Notes: generated by a model not told the origin, from the sequence alone. 64,000 nt of DNA from Paracentrotus lividus (GCA_940671915.1 CALNVZ010000174.1:759694-823693); one strand, 5' to 3'. Shown: positions 50,486-62,404, counted from the stretch's first letter. Translations and numbers: made by a program.

Positions 50486-53400
50486 CTGCAAAGAAAACAA
50501 AACAAACATTAAGAATCTTCAACGTTTCACTACATCATATTATATTCACTTGTTTAGATTTCATAATACGTAACACATTCTAATGCATCCCAAAATGATT
50601 TTCTCCTCAAAATTGGTTCCCATTGGTCCTTACCAAGATTTCCAGTTTGACCTTGCTTATGCAACCAAGTTGGTACCAGCACCCATCCGTTTAACCCTGA
50701 AAAGACTGGGCTAGTTTGACACACATAAAGACTGGGGGGGGGGGGGGCTCATTCAGCCCCCCCCCCTATGATCTCGGCCGTTGAGCGCGTGATTGCGCCG
50801 AAAATTGGCACACGTGTTACCCACGGCATCCTCTCCAAAACTGAAGAGTCATCATCTTCGAAAATTGTCATCACTAATTAATTACGCTAATTTATGCATA
50901 AAATCTAAGATTTGCTCTAATTAATTAAATAAAGCTCTAAAAGTGCAAATTTTTGGTTTACAGGCTCTTTGTAGGGTTCTGGTGAAGTGTGTTTAAAAAA
51001 AAAAATCTGTATCAAGATTTTTTTCTTATGTATTCTATTGTTTTTTAAATTTCTTATGTATTTCTGTGTTTTTTTACTTTTTGTTTTTTATTGTTTTTTC
51101 AATGAAAATCATTGGTGACACTATTTTAATCATAAACAACCTTAAATGAATTGATTTTAATTAGTTAAAGAGAAAATAAAGATACATTTATGAATTTTGG
51201 CTAAAAACACTATTTGTATTGGATTTGTACACAAAATCACGTATTTGAGCAACTTTGGGTCTGACGCACGGTTACAAAATGTTACGTAATTTCGGAACTG
51301 CGTACCCGGGCATCCCAAATTTGGTCTCAAAAGTTGCACGAGACTTGAAAGAAAATAGTCATGAAGTCTTGGCGAATTTTTTTCCCGCGTTGCGAAGTTA
51401 TTGCGAAAAATGTCGAGGGGGGCTGAATGAGCCCCCCCCCCCCCAAGTCTTTTTAGGGTTAAGCGATATGGCCGATTGTGACAGTAATGCATGTCTAGAC
51501 TAATGTACTGGGATACCATAGCATTTCTATCAAAATTTATAGTGGAAGGATTTAACCCTAATCAGACTGGGGGGGGGGGGCCATCATGGCCCCCCCTTCA
51601 ACATTTTCCGCGACCACTCCGCCGCACGAAATTTTCTGATCGCGCCGCTTGCTGACTTTTTACTTTCAAGTCTCGCGCATCTTTTGAAACCATTTTGGCA
51701 AAAATCGGTCGTACCGTTACGACGCTGCACGATTTTCAAAAATATCCGTCAGAACGAAAATGGCTCAAAAACGTGATTTTGTGTACAAAGTCAATGCAAA
51801 TTGAGTTTTCTCACCTAATTCATAAAGATATGATTATTTTCACTTTCATTGGCTGAAATTAATTTATTTTAGCATATTAATGCTTAAAAATGGTTCTTAC
51901 ATGATTTTTGCGTAAAAAAAAAAGAAAAACAAAAGGTCGAAAAAACAAAGAAATACATAAGAAATTCATAAAACAATAAAACACATAAGAAATTAATTTC
52001 GAAACGAGAATCAATTAGGGCAAAAAGTATAATTTCATGCATAAATTAGCATAATTAATTCATATTAAAAAAATTCATATTATTTTGGAAAAATTAACAG
52101 CACAGTCTTGTAGATTACATGGCTCACTACCATCGTGCAAATTTTCGGTGCGGTCGCGCGATCGGCGGCCGAGATCTTAGGGGGGCCATGATGGCCCCCC
52201 CCCCCCCAGTCTTGACAGCTACCAAAACACCCCAGTCTGATTAGGGTTAATAGCCTTGTGGGGGAGGGATTTATGGGATAAATGATAGTAAATGTCATGT
52301 CTTTCTGAGTGCAAGGACATGAAAATTATATGATTTAAAGGAGAAACCCGAGGCTTTTATATAAATTTAAAAAGTAATAAAAGAGGGAATCTGGCTTACA
52401 TTGTAAGTCTATTGTCAGGTGATAGAGTGGACCGATTAAATGATTGCCCTACAAACAAGGTTGAACTGTATATGGTTGGAGGTGGTTCCCTATTTTAGAA
52501 TTCATTAAACATCGTATAACGGCTACACAGCCATTGATATTCTACACAGACTAAAATGTATAAAGCCTACCAAAAGGAAACAATTACGCTGGTCACCACA
52601 GATGAGTCTTGTTTCTACATAGTACAGGTAGGGCAATACCATTTTACACACGGCTTAGAAATTGCCTACCAAAAAATCTACATTCATTTCCAATGTTTTT
52701 CCACCTGAAATTCTGAGGAATATTGCCCATTAGTCTTTTGCATACTGTATTCGCTATTATTTTTGCAAGATTTATTTTTCGTGCTGAGCGGCCTCAACTC
52801 TCTCTCTCTCTCTTGTATCCTTCCTCCGCTCAGATCGGAGATCGTCGGCACTGCCGAATTTTAGCGTTGAGTCGTAGTTCCGGTATACATATGTGCAGAC
52901 TGGGGCTGACAGGTTATTCGTTATTATTTAGTAGTTTGAGTCGTTTCGAGTCAACACAAATACACAGGTTCTTAAATTCGTGCTGCATGTTCGTAAGCTC
53001 GCAATTGAACCCATTCAATACATGCATAGGAAATCATGCCTATATATTTGCAGGTTTTTTAATTCGCACCTGTCGCTCTTTGCGCAAAATCCGCAAAAAC
53101 TAATGTACTGCAAATATTTCCACGAATACAGTAATAGGGAGACTTTAAAAGAATGTCAAGATATCCCTATTTCCTTGAATGAAATCATCCGTGGTGTTTT
53201 GACTGTATTTACCTTCTGATTCAGGAGCATTCTGGATCATGAGCTGGTTACATTTTGTCTGAAGCTCAACCACAAGGTTGTAAGTATCCTCCAGAATCTG
53301 CACCTTACTCTGAAATGACAAAACAAGAAAATAAAAGGATACTAAAAATACAGTTCTCCTATCATTAATATAAAAATATTAATTATTTTCTAGCATATAT

Positions 53401-56400
53401 ATGCATATATATGCCCTCCAAAGCTCTTGGCGCTGTTATTAGCTCAGATTGAACCAATACCATTAGAAGGCATTCTAGCATTTCAAGGGATTATTTTTTC
53501 CACCCAGAGACCCAATTCCATCATCCGCAACAAAGGACACAAGTGAAGTAGTAGGGTTTCAAACCTGTCCCAGGCTGCTGACATTCTAGCAACAAATTCA
53601 GGATTATATTTCAGATTTTTATGACCTGTAGGCTTCTCCAAATACAGTGCAATGGCTTTGAATACAAATATTGCATGGTAGACTTTATTCAAGCAAATTG
53701 CATGTCTAGAAAGGTTTGTAATAAATGGAAATGATAATCTTGTAAAATAAAGCCAAACTTTCCATACTTGTACATTTTTTTTTTTTTTTTTAAATTTAGG
53801 ACAGGGCAGGATATTCAAAAGGCTAATTTTTGCAATATTTTCAATACTATAATTGGAATCATATTGAAGTGGAAATTTTCACCCAAACTTATTATTCAGC
53901 CAAGTATCTCAATGAGTGGCGAACGTAGGCAAATCGAAGCAAATTTGCAGTGCAATGTAGTCTAGCCAAAATATGCAGTACAATGTCGGCTAGCCAACTT
54001 GGTGAATAGTAGGTATCAACATGGCACCTATTCATTTGTACTGCCTTGTTAGGCAAGTACAAAAGAAAATGGAATACATACTGAAATGGAGTAGGCATGA
54101 TTCTCTACATGTATGGCACTTTGCAAATTTGCTTTGGTTCGTCTCAATTCGCTAGATACATGTTCCCCCTTTACTGATGTTAATTGGCAATGTGAATATG
54201 GGCACTGCTTTTTCGCAATACAATCGTTTTCAACTTACTCTCTTAGCATCTCGATCTGGTAAAATCTCAATGAGCTTGTTGATGCCTTCATTGAGTTTGG
54301 ATTTGCGTCGTTTCTCAATTTCAGCATGGTGGGATTTGCGCTTGACCTTCTCTGGATCATCCCTGTCAAAAAAATAATAATATAAATCAAGATGCAATAG
54401 TTTATACAATGTATACATGTACATGTAGGGCTCAACAGGAGCAGACATCCACTTTTCTGACAAAAGGAAGCAACTGACATAATAAAATTTGAGCTATTAA
54501 TGCTTTAATATCGAATCTGATGATTTGCAGTTGTATACATGTGGTTTTGGGGCACACATGTCAAATCTGGAAAAGTAAGCTCATGCATGTAATAGCATTG
54601 TGAATGTTTTGAATATGATCTTGAGTTTCTGTGATGGAATTGCTTTTTAAGGAAATGGTTCCATCATTTTTAATGCAGACCAGTACATGTAAATAATGTG
54701 TAGTTAAAAGATTAGTTGTCCTCACCCTTCCATATCAGTAGAGGTATCAAAGTTTGCTTCCAACATCCCAGCAGCATTAACCACAGTCAGCAGCGCCGTT
54801 TGAACCGAATCTGAAATGAAGAAAATTGATCAATTTTTAGTACATAGTCATTACAGATTTATTATAAAAAAGATATGGCTGTCCAGAGGTAATTTGCTAC
54901 ACACTAAGCGTGTAGGATTTCTTGATCAGTAGGTATCAGTATGTGCATTTGGCAAAAGGGTTATAATCTTGGGAATTTTCCCATACATGTTTGTGTACAA
55001 AAAACATATATGATTATTTTCAAAATATCTTTCTTTTCTTTTTTTCATCCAGTTTAATGAGCAGACCAAGGCTGGAGATGACATACATGTACTGTACTTT
55101 TGTCAATATGATTTGCGTAACTTACAATATAGGCTAAGTTACACTGGGGTCATTCCATCTGGATTCACCCAAGGGTTACACCCTACCCTCCCAGAATTTG
55201 TACAAATTTGGCACACATAAAATATCTAATGTGCATATCTTGAAACAAACAAAAATTAGTATATTTTCTACCATTAGCATCGTGAAAAGAAATTATTTTA
55301 GATAAATGTGTACATATAAATTAGTTTAAGTACTACATGTCTATAGATACATTATCTACTGAAACTTAAACATTTTGAAAATTTGTCCTTCATAGTTCAT
55401 ATTCATTGCTCGATTCAGTTCAAAATTTAGATTTTCCTTTTTTGCATATTAATCTATTCCAATCAAAGTTCCAATCTATTTTTTTTTCCTGAACATTTCA
55501 TTCCTTTTGAAACATTAAACATTTGAAAGTACATCCACGGTTTTTATCTGAATTTCAATAATAATACACATCAGTGCGGTACATTCATGTACATGAACCT
55601 GGTAAAGAAACATAGCACACATTCACAAAGACATTCAAATTGGACACTGAAGACTACAAAATTTAAACCAAATTTAATACAGGCCCTTCACGCAGAAACC
55701 TAAAAAGAGCAATGTCAACTCCCTCCAAAAAAAATGGTCATATTTAATTGTGAGTGACATGACATTTGGACTATTAGAAGGGCGCATATCTTCGCACTTG
55801 TAGGTTTTGAATGGATCATGACTACCATATTATGTATAAGGCCGTGTGTTATAAGTTCGCCGCCTTTTGCGTTACATGCCAATTTCATTACAAATGGCAC
55901 TTTTTCACTTCAAAGACCTGTATCTCGAAAAGTATACACCCTTCTATATCAAAAATATACATTTTCTGAAAGGAAATTCCTCAAGGAATCTAAATCTGCA
56001 TTAAAAACCAGGTGCAAGATAAAAAAGTTATAAGGAAAAAAATCAGGAAATTTAGAATTTGTTTAATTTTTATTATTTTTATCGTCAAGTCATCTATAAT
56101 CACCCAAATATCAATAATATTATTATTCTGGTAGAGAATAATAAGACTTTTCAAACAAGGTATAATTCATTATGGTTTACAACTTTAGAATGAAAAATAT
56201 AACGATCTGAAATTTAGCCCTGAAAATATAGCTTTTTCAAATTCATGAGGGGGTTGGGTCCTGCCAAGTACTGTTGCACCATCAAGCATATTGTTAAAGT
56301 GATGTGATAGTATAAAGCAGTTTATAAGCTTTAATTTGGTGCTAAATTTACAATCATAGATTAAAATTTGGCAGAGATATTGCAGTTTTCCCAATGGTAC

Positions 56401-59400
56401 TACAATATCTCTAATTCCTAATGACTTGGTACAGGACTCAGGAGGCATTGCCTTTTTAGGTCAAATAACGATTGTTGAGTCTTCCTGGGTACTATTGTAA
56501 CATCAAACCTATTGTTCAGTGATTTCATGGTATAAAGCAGTTTATAAGCTTCAGTTTGGTACCACATTCACAGTCATAAGCCAAAATTTGGCAGAGAAAT
56601 TCAAGTATTCCCCAAATCAACCACAAAATGTAAAATTTCCCATTGACTTTGTACAGGCGGCGCCGCTTCCAGCACCACCCCTACTATCCCAAACTTAAAC
56701 CATTATAACTCCACCAGAATGTTACCTAGAACAATGAAACTTCACAGGGTGCTAGCACAGTAACAAAGCTTCAAAATGAGATCAAATTTGTTACATAAAC
56801 TTTCTTACTTTGGAAAATATTGAAAAATTAATGCTGAAAAATAGCAAAAAGCGTAACAGCACCACCCTATTTGGGTGGCGAGTTCATAACACACGACCAT
56901 AATGTAGGAGTGGCATGTGTCATTACCAGTTGGATTATGATTAAAAATCAGTGCGTGAGTGACACGACAAAAAAAAAAGACATGGGTTTCTGACCATTAT
57001 TGGTTATGGTTGGATTTGTGCCCAAGTAGATCTCTAAGAGTACCATAAGTACTGGTATATGTACATGAATAGTATACCTCTCTGACATTTATTGTCCTAA
57101 TCAATAACTCCCTCTCTGCGGAAAATGGTCCACCTCTATATGTCGTGAGTGACCCGACAACCAAAACGTGAGTGACATGACCAGTGCCTTAAATTCAACA
57201 TTTCAAGTAAATAACTAGATCCAAATTACCTGTGTTTATATGCCATGTTAGAGTAGTCATGATAATTCTTTTATGGTCGTGTGTCATGAATTGGGTGCAA
57301 AATGCGTTACATGTCCAAACATTTGTAGAAATGTACATTGTCACAACAAACATCTCTAGTTTCTTAATGGTAAGTCAAACATGTATAAAAGTATACATAT
57401 ATTTAAAGCTGAGATGGTAAGGTAGATGATTAACATATTCTTTTTCCTGTACAGGGTGTGTCATTAAAGCTATACAAGGTGTTACAAAGAAAAAATGGTT
57501 TAAAAGTTTCACAATTTCAATGGCAAGTAATTTCTTATTGTTTGCATTAATTGAAATAAATCAACTTAGACTGTGTTAATAAGACCCAATGCTTCTAAAA
57601 AATATAAACTTGTAATACAAAATTATTCTTTCAAACCGCGCTACAGAGTGTATAAAAAAGAAGAAAAATTTGTTAAAAACTGGCAGAAATCCTGTCTTTT
57701 ACATTTGAATTACAATTTCGACAGAGTTTATTACAAAAAAATTGTTTCTACTCATTTGTGTATCTACGTACATGCAAAGAAAATGGGTGAAAAACACAAT
57801 TATTGCTATAAATGGCATGTTGCAATTTTTGATGCCTGCAATGCATTGTCTATGAGCCACGCGTACATGAAATTTGTTGTAACTGATTAATTAATTGACA
57901 AAATGACTTTTGAAAAATCTACTTCACATTTACTTAAAACCAGATAAATTCCAAAGAGATTGATATATCACTCAACCTATAAGACCGATTAGATATAAAT
58001 ATATAACGCAACAAAGAGAAAGAAAGTAACAAAATGGGAATTCCCTATGCTTTAACACATGCCTCCACCGTAGGATCCTCCACCGTAGGATCCTCCCCTC
58101 CCTACCTTACCCTACTCAAATCATTTTTGTTTTAAAACTATGCGCAGGACTAAGCTGAAACTTTACAGACATGTAGCCCGATAATTATCTACAATTTGAG
58201 ACATTGTAAAGCTCATGACTGTACTTTTGTTATCATGCTATGCGAAAAAATGTGAAAAATTTTCCTCTAAAATGTAACGCCTCCACCCTTTTAACTATAC
58301 CCAATATATGACACATGACCTTAAGTAAAAAAAAATCAGACAAAAAGTGACTAGTATTATAGAATAAGTGGCATTTAAAGCACATAGTCCCATACGTGCA
58401 AATTCCTGTTTGCTCAATTATTCAGCGTAAGAAAGCTGGATCACTTAATGTTGAACTTAAATAATTGGTTGTATTGTAAAGAACTTTTATGTTGATTTCA
58501 GATCGTAATTTACATTTTCAAAGGCACAGCACCACATGTAATTTCAGCTGAATGTCCCACTTAAATTAAATATGACCATATATAAATTACAGCAATAAGC
58601 AAGCATGGTCATACATTTTGTGGCTAGTGGGCGTGCATAGACATTAACCAAACTATGTATTCCATTGAGAAAATAACTTCCAAGTACATCACATGACTGA
58701 GAGGGAAGACCTACAAAATTTAAGTTGCCATTTACAATGTACATGTACATGTATGCAGAAAAGCTCCACTTTTTTAACGATTAGAGGCCCTACAATTGTT
58801 ATTGAAGTGACCTTGTTGGAAACATACAGTAGACTACAAATGATGCTTTTGCATGCATGTCATGATGTATCCGTACATGTACGATAATGTGATTTGGTAA
58901 AAATTTATTTATTTATTGATTTAGCAGGTTTTCAAGTATCAAAATACAATTCTGTTTTGCATCTGGTATTCAAATAGATAAATGTAACCTACATGTATAT
59001 CATCATTTAGATGTAGGATTTTAGAGGCATAGATATTTTTAATGTCCTCCGGGATCGTCTCCGAGATCCAAGATAACAAATCTCATTTTTAACTTGTATG
59101 CCTATCAAAACAGTCAAATACATGTATCTGAGAGAGTGAGCAAGAGTCAAAGAGGGGAGAGAGAGAGAAAATAAGTCATGGTTGCTTTATCAGCAAATGA
59201 AGATGCTAGTACTAGATGTTCCTATGTTTTAGTGCAGTCAGACCGGCCAGACCGACCTCAAACCAACTACAATTAAATGAAATTTCAACAGAAGAAGTTT
59301 GCACCTGGATTAACTATGTGGAGTGCGGTGAAGCTTAACTCAAAATGCATTCATTCCTTCCCTCTCCTACATATAACAAAGGGATGATTTAATTGAGGGG

Positions 59401-61520
59401 ATAGTTTGACTTTCTAACAGTTTGTTTGTTAGTTGGTTTGAGGTCGGTCTGGCCGGTGTGACTGCACTATAACATAGGAACATCTAGTACTAGCATCTTC
59501 CAAATGTATTATCGTACATGTACATGTAGTCAGTGACAATGTGAGATCAGGATCACTAGCACATGAATTCTATGATGAACCTTGGGTGGGAAAAAAATTC
59601 TGCAAGTCATATGTTTGACCATATTGTATGAGGCGATACAATCTCCCTGCAACTTTTTTCCAGTAATGGTTACAGGGCTCGCAATTGTCAAAAACACTCA
59701 ACATAAACCTAAAATTTTGAGAGTTTAAGTGCATATTCCATAATCACTTTTTTATATAAGTCCACGCCAGTAGAAGGCACCTCTTATTGCACAAAATTAA
59801 GGATTTGACAGCAAAATTTGGGTATATAGAATGATTTTTATAATTTTTTTGGGTTGTCCTTAATGAAGATTTACAATATGATTTGGATGGTCATATTTAA
59901 TATTTTGCATAGCCATAGGCCCCTACTTCTAGACTATTTAGGCCTAGATTCTACTTGTATCCTGTCCCATTTCGTCAACAGTCAAACACATAAAGCCGAT
60001 TAATATTTTTATCCTGAAGGGTCAATTTTCGGGCAGTTCACTCGAGAAGACATCATCAAAAATTTGGTGAGGGAGGGTAAGACTCCCGGTATTCGGTCAC
60101 TTAAGTCTTAAGGGGAAAGTGGCGCTAATATGAAAACCTACCTCTTTACATGGCCATCCACCTACCAAATGAACAAAAAAATTCTCCTCTCAAAGTCTGT
60201 CAAAATTATTTTAAATTAAATCAGAGTAGGATCTAGGCCCTAAACAAAATATCGCTGATATAGAATTTGTAAGCACTGCATATATGACCTCCGTATAGTA
60301 GCCAACGCCGGCCTCATGCATTAGGGTGTCACTTTATTGAGTAGATCTATGTGAGGACAATTGCAAAACATGTGTTGCAACATGAAAAAATTTGCAGCGA
60401 TTGATTAACACCTCAAACTTACACGGCAACTTACACTTCATTCTCATACCGAATTCATATAGGCCTAGATCTAGTCATGATGGTAGCAGCGAGTGCCCGG
60501 AAGAACTGCTTACCAATACATTAGCGCATTAGCCAAGGCCCAGGGGAAGCAAAATCCAAAATACCTCTGTGAGTGTGTCAACGTCTAGACCTAGGCCTAA
60601 GTCTAACGTAATTCAGAGTAAGTTAGCGATCTCGTTTTATATTTTTATATTGTGATTTTTGGTGGTGTGGACTGTGGAGTGTGGTTGATGAATATTTGAT
60701 GATTTTTTTGCGAAAGTTTGAAGGCTGATGTGTTTGTGATCTGTTTGTGACAGCTGTTGATGTTGCTGATAACCGAATATTACTGGGACGTCAGAGTGGG
60801 CGACCTACCCTGCCACAGTGACAAACCTGCACCGAACAAACTTTAATCTTCAGAATCTTCAGAAAGTTGACCGGACATCGCTGGTGTCAGCATCACATCC
60901 AGGTTTGACTTAGTCTTAGTTAGTGTCAGTGTGGTGTGAACTTGAACTAGGCCTAACGTGTCGTTAGATCTAACTTTTACATTGCTTCTAACGTTAAGTT
61001 CTAACTTAGAGAGATCTAACGTTAGATCTATGGAAGTTTGGAATTTTAGGACAGTCGGCATATTTTTGGTTTGTATAGGCAAAGTGTTCCAGTTTTTGAT
61101 GGTTTGTGGCCAGAAACTATGAAGGTATGCTTGGGTTCTAACTATTTTCCTAACATCGCAGATTATTTTCAAAGTGCTGCAGACCATTTTTGCAGACAGA
61201 CAAATAGATCTAGCCTAAATGGTGTTTTCGAAGCCCTAAGGCTAAAACCACGCACAATAATGGTAAATGCCACATTAAATTATTATTTCAACATTTCTTA
61301 GGAAAACATTAACAAACAAGGAGGTTTGAACCTCCTTGCGTCAGTGACTGCATGCACTTGACATTTCAACGTCAATTGCACACGAGTTGACTCTGGACTC
61401 GTTTGAGTTGAATTTTGCACGCACAACACACACGGATCCCACACACAACACTCCACCGCAGTTTACAAAAAACAAAAAAAACTTACTGTCGGCATCTCCA
61501 TTTACAAGACTTTCTGCCAT
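43765..61520 (-). CDS. USF3: USF3-like giant bHLH-zipper transcription factor
   Basis: Exons in transcript order: 61520-61487 (ATG, MAESLVNGDAD), 54810-54726, 54362-54239, 53309-53213 and 50485-43765. Phases agree at each junction, giving 113 residues before the terminal exon. The bHLH (KSHHAEIEKRRKSKLNEGIN ... LIEILPDRDAKR, then SKVQILEDTYNLVVEL) runs straight into a zipper (VDEIKRLMEENAKLKKEKED). Basic residues at the E-box contact positions are His, Glu, Arg and then Lys where USF1/USF2 have Arg; to my knowledge USF3 also has Lys there. Human USF3 is about 2245 aa with an N-terminal bHLH-zip and one giant last exon; this model would be roughly 2300 aa. It probably acts as a nuclear E-box-binding regulator, inferred from family. 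The last 2.3 kb has several frame changes (see separate entry). Confidence 0.82.
50695..51458. mobile_element. piggyBac-like non-autonomous element, copy 3 (764 bp)
   Basis: TTAA is at 50691-50694 and 51459-51462. The left end (CCCTGAAAAGACTGGG) is the long one, with a second AAGACTGGGG block before the hairpin; the right end is CCCAAGTCTTTTTAGGG. Hairpin loops are CTCATTCAG (left) and CTGAATGAG (right). It is in opposite orientation to copies 2 and 4, judged by the 'gatctcggccg' block beside the long-end hairpin and by the core repeats. It lies in an intron of the USF3-like gene. Confidence 0.92.
51556..52246. mobile_element. piggyBac-like non-autonomous element, copy 4 (691 bp)
   Basis: TTAA is at 51552-51555 and 52247-52250. 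Ends are CCCTAATCAGACTGGG and CCCAGTCTGATTAGGG. Hairpin loops are CCATCATGG (left) and CCATGATGG (right). The right end is the long one. The core 'agaaatacataagaaattca' is present at about 51950. It lies only about 90 bp from copy 3, in the same intron. Confidence 0.92.
53213..54362 (-). other. USF3: bHLH-leucine zipper exons of the USF3-like gene
   Basis: Exon 54362-54239 holds the basic region, helix 1 and loop up to DRDAKR. Exon 53309-53213 holds helix 2 (SKVQILEDTYNLVVELQTKC) and the linker NQLMIQNAPESE. The zipper starts on the terminal exon at 50485. The intron falls between loop and helix 2 at phase 0. A donor GTAAGT follows AAG AGA at 54239, and a TTTCAG acceptor precedes AGT AAG at 53309. 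Confidence 0.88.
55840..56898. mobile_element. ~1.05-kb 'GGYCRTG' family element, copy 2
   Basis: Ends GGCCGTGTGTTATAAGTTCG and CGAGTTCATAACACACGACC are imperfect inverted repeats. ATAA is duplicated at 55836-55839 and 56899-56902. The empty site is seen in copy A of the host repeat (near 16110), which confirms the borders. Length 1059 bp. No protein is encoded. Confidence 0.88.
57275..58320. mobile_element. ~1.05-kb 'GGYCRTG' family element, copy 3
   Basis: Ends GGTCGTGTGTCATGAATTGG and CCAATATATGACACATGACC are imperfect inverted repeats. Flanks are TTAT and TTAA, a 4-bp duplication with one mismatch. The empty site is visible in copy A near 15705. Length 1046 bp. 'aaaagtatacat' occurs about 115 bp inside, as in the other copies. 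Confidence 0.85.
59199..59500. mobile_element. 302-bp inverted-repeat element with CAAAT duplication
   Basis: Ends GAAGATGCTAGTACTAGATG and its reverse complement; homology continues for about 70 bp to 'cctcaaaccaacta' with a couple of mismatches. CAAAT is duplicated at 59194-59198 and 59501-59505. Non-coding. In the first intron of the USF3-like gene. Confidence 0.85.
60989..61024. repeat. second TAACGTTA pair, in USF3-like intron 1
   Basis: TAACGTTA occurs at 60989-60996 and 61017-61024, with related 'ctaacgt' and 'cgttaga' pieces nearby. This is the octamer clustered at 14659-14931. The surrounding stretch 59506-61486 shows no exon I can support. Confidence 0.5.
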
Positions 61521-61760
61521 CCTGTATTCTCTCAGTAAATAGTTGGCTTGATTCAGGAAGAAAGCGATAAGTTGAAAACTGTATCAATCACAATTATGGT
61601 GAAATTAGTCATGCTTTCGGCTCCAAAGTTAATTGATACACGGCAGTGGAAATTCAGAGTTCTTCTGTGGCGTACGCTTTTCCGCCATCTTGAAAATTGC
61701 ATTAAAATGTTATAGAATAATTGTCAAAAGATGGCGCTCATAAAAAACCAAGACGGCCTG
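61521..61760 (-). promoter_or_regulatory. probable 5' UTR and promoter of the USF3-like gene
   Basis: This stretch lies directly upstream of the ATG at 61520 (context aggATGG). On the minus strand, CAAGATGGCGG at 61692-61682 matches the YY1 site often found just downstream of TATA-less start sites. A second AAGATGGCGC in the opposite orientation lies at 61728-61737. No TATA box is evident. Placement of transcription start near 61700 is inference. Confidence 0.45.
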
Positions 61761-61808
61761 CGCCTGTAAATTCAGCAACAAAACAAGATAGTTTTACCAC
61801 CCCAGTGG

Positions 61809-62036
61809 GGTGTAACTCAAAGACTTACGATTGATCAAAAGTTACGATTGATTTTTTTCTCGGTAGCCTCATTTGGAAACCAGTTACAGTCATGGATTAG
61901 GATTTGGATATGATTAAGATTAGGGTTAGGGCTAGGGTTAGGATTAAGATCATCAACTTGCGGCAGCCTGTCCATGAGGCTACCAAGAAAAAATCAATCG
62001 TAACTTTTTATCAATCGTAAGTCTTTGTGTTACACC
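61809..62036. mobile_element. 228-bp inverted-repeat element with telomere-like centre
   Basis: Ends GGTGTAACTCAAAGACTTAC and GTAAGTCTTTGTGTTACACC. Arms extend about 65 bp and include 'ggtagcctcat' and its complement. The spacer contains 'tagggttaggg' and 'tagggttagg' units at 61920-61942. It sits just upstream of the presumed USF3-like promoter. Confidence 0.8.
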
Positions 62037-62404
62037 TACAGGCGCGGATACAGGGGGGGGGCCCGACGGGCCCGCCCCCCCCCCGCCCTAAGAAAAAAAA
62101 AAAAAAAAAAAAGGAAGAAAAAAAAAGAGAAGGAAAAAAAAAAAAATCGAAGTAAAAATCGATGAGCGGACCGATTGACCCCCAACCCTACCCCTATAGC
62201 TGATACCAGATGACCTCTTTGTTGGAGGAAGGCAAAAAAAAATTAATACCTACCCCCCCGCTTATCGCTCCGCCAGCGTGACGTGAAAAAAATTGAGTGT
62301 ACCTTTTTGTTCGGCCGGTGTAACGGAAAAAAATTTGGGTGTGCCAAAATCTGAAATTCCGATTGTGGGCCCCCCTGTTATGAAATCCTGGATCCGCCAC
62401 TGCA
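62037..62404. repeat. interspersed 'GGCGGATCC' repeat
   Basis: It begins 'aggcgcggatacaggggg' and ends 'cctggatccgccactgca', imperfect inverted ends, with G/C and A homopolymer runs inside. Part of the same GC-rich repeat style appears at 1740-1860 and 7024-7040. No target duplication was defined. Confidence 0.5.

Larger units (their letters stand above)
55736..58577. mobile_element. composite element (copy B), interrupted twice
   Basis: Ends GGTCATATTTAATT and AATTAAATATGACC are inverted repeats. Removing the insertions at 55840-56898 and 57275-58320 leaves about 730 bp, collinear in reverse complement with 15451-16198. The GTGAGTGACACGAC-type motif recurs as in copy A. It lies in the first intron of the USF3-like gene. 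Confidence 0.82.

Noticed and set aside
53483-53818. 111-codon minus-strand open frame between bHLH exons
   Set aside because: Starts in a poly-T run within an intron and does not join the exon phases; chance frame.
61319-61342. tRNA box B-like 'ggttcaaacc' (minus strand)
   Set aside because: It is the stem of a small palindrome (aaggaggttt/aacctcctt); no box A or cloverleaf around it.
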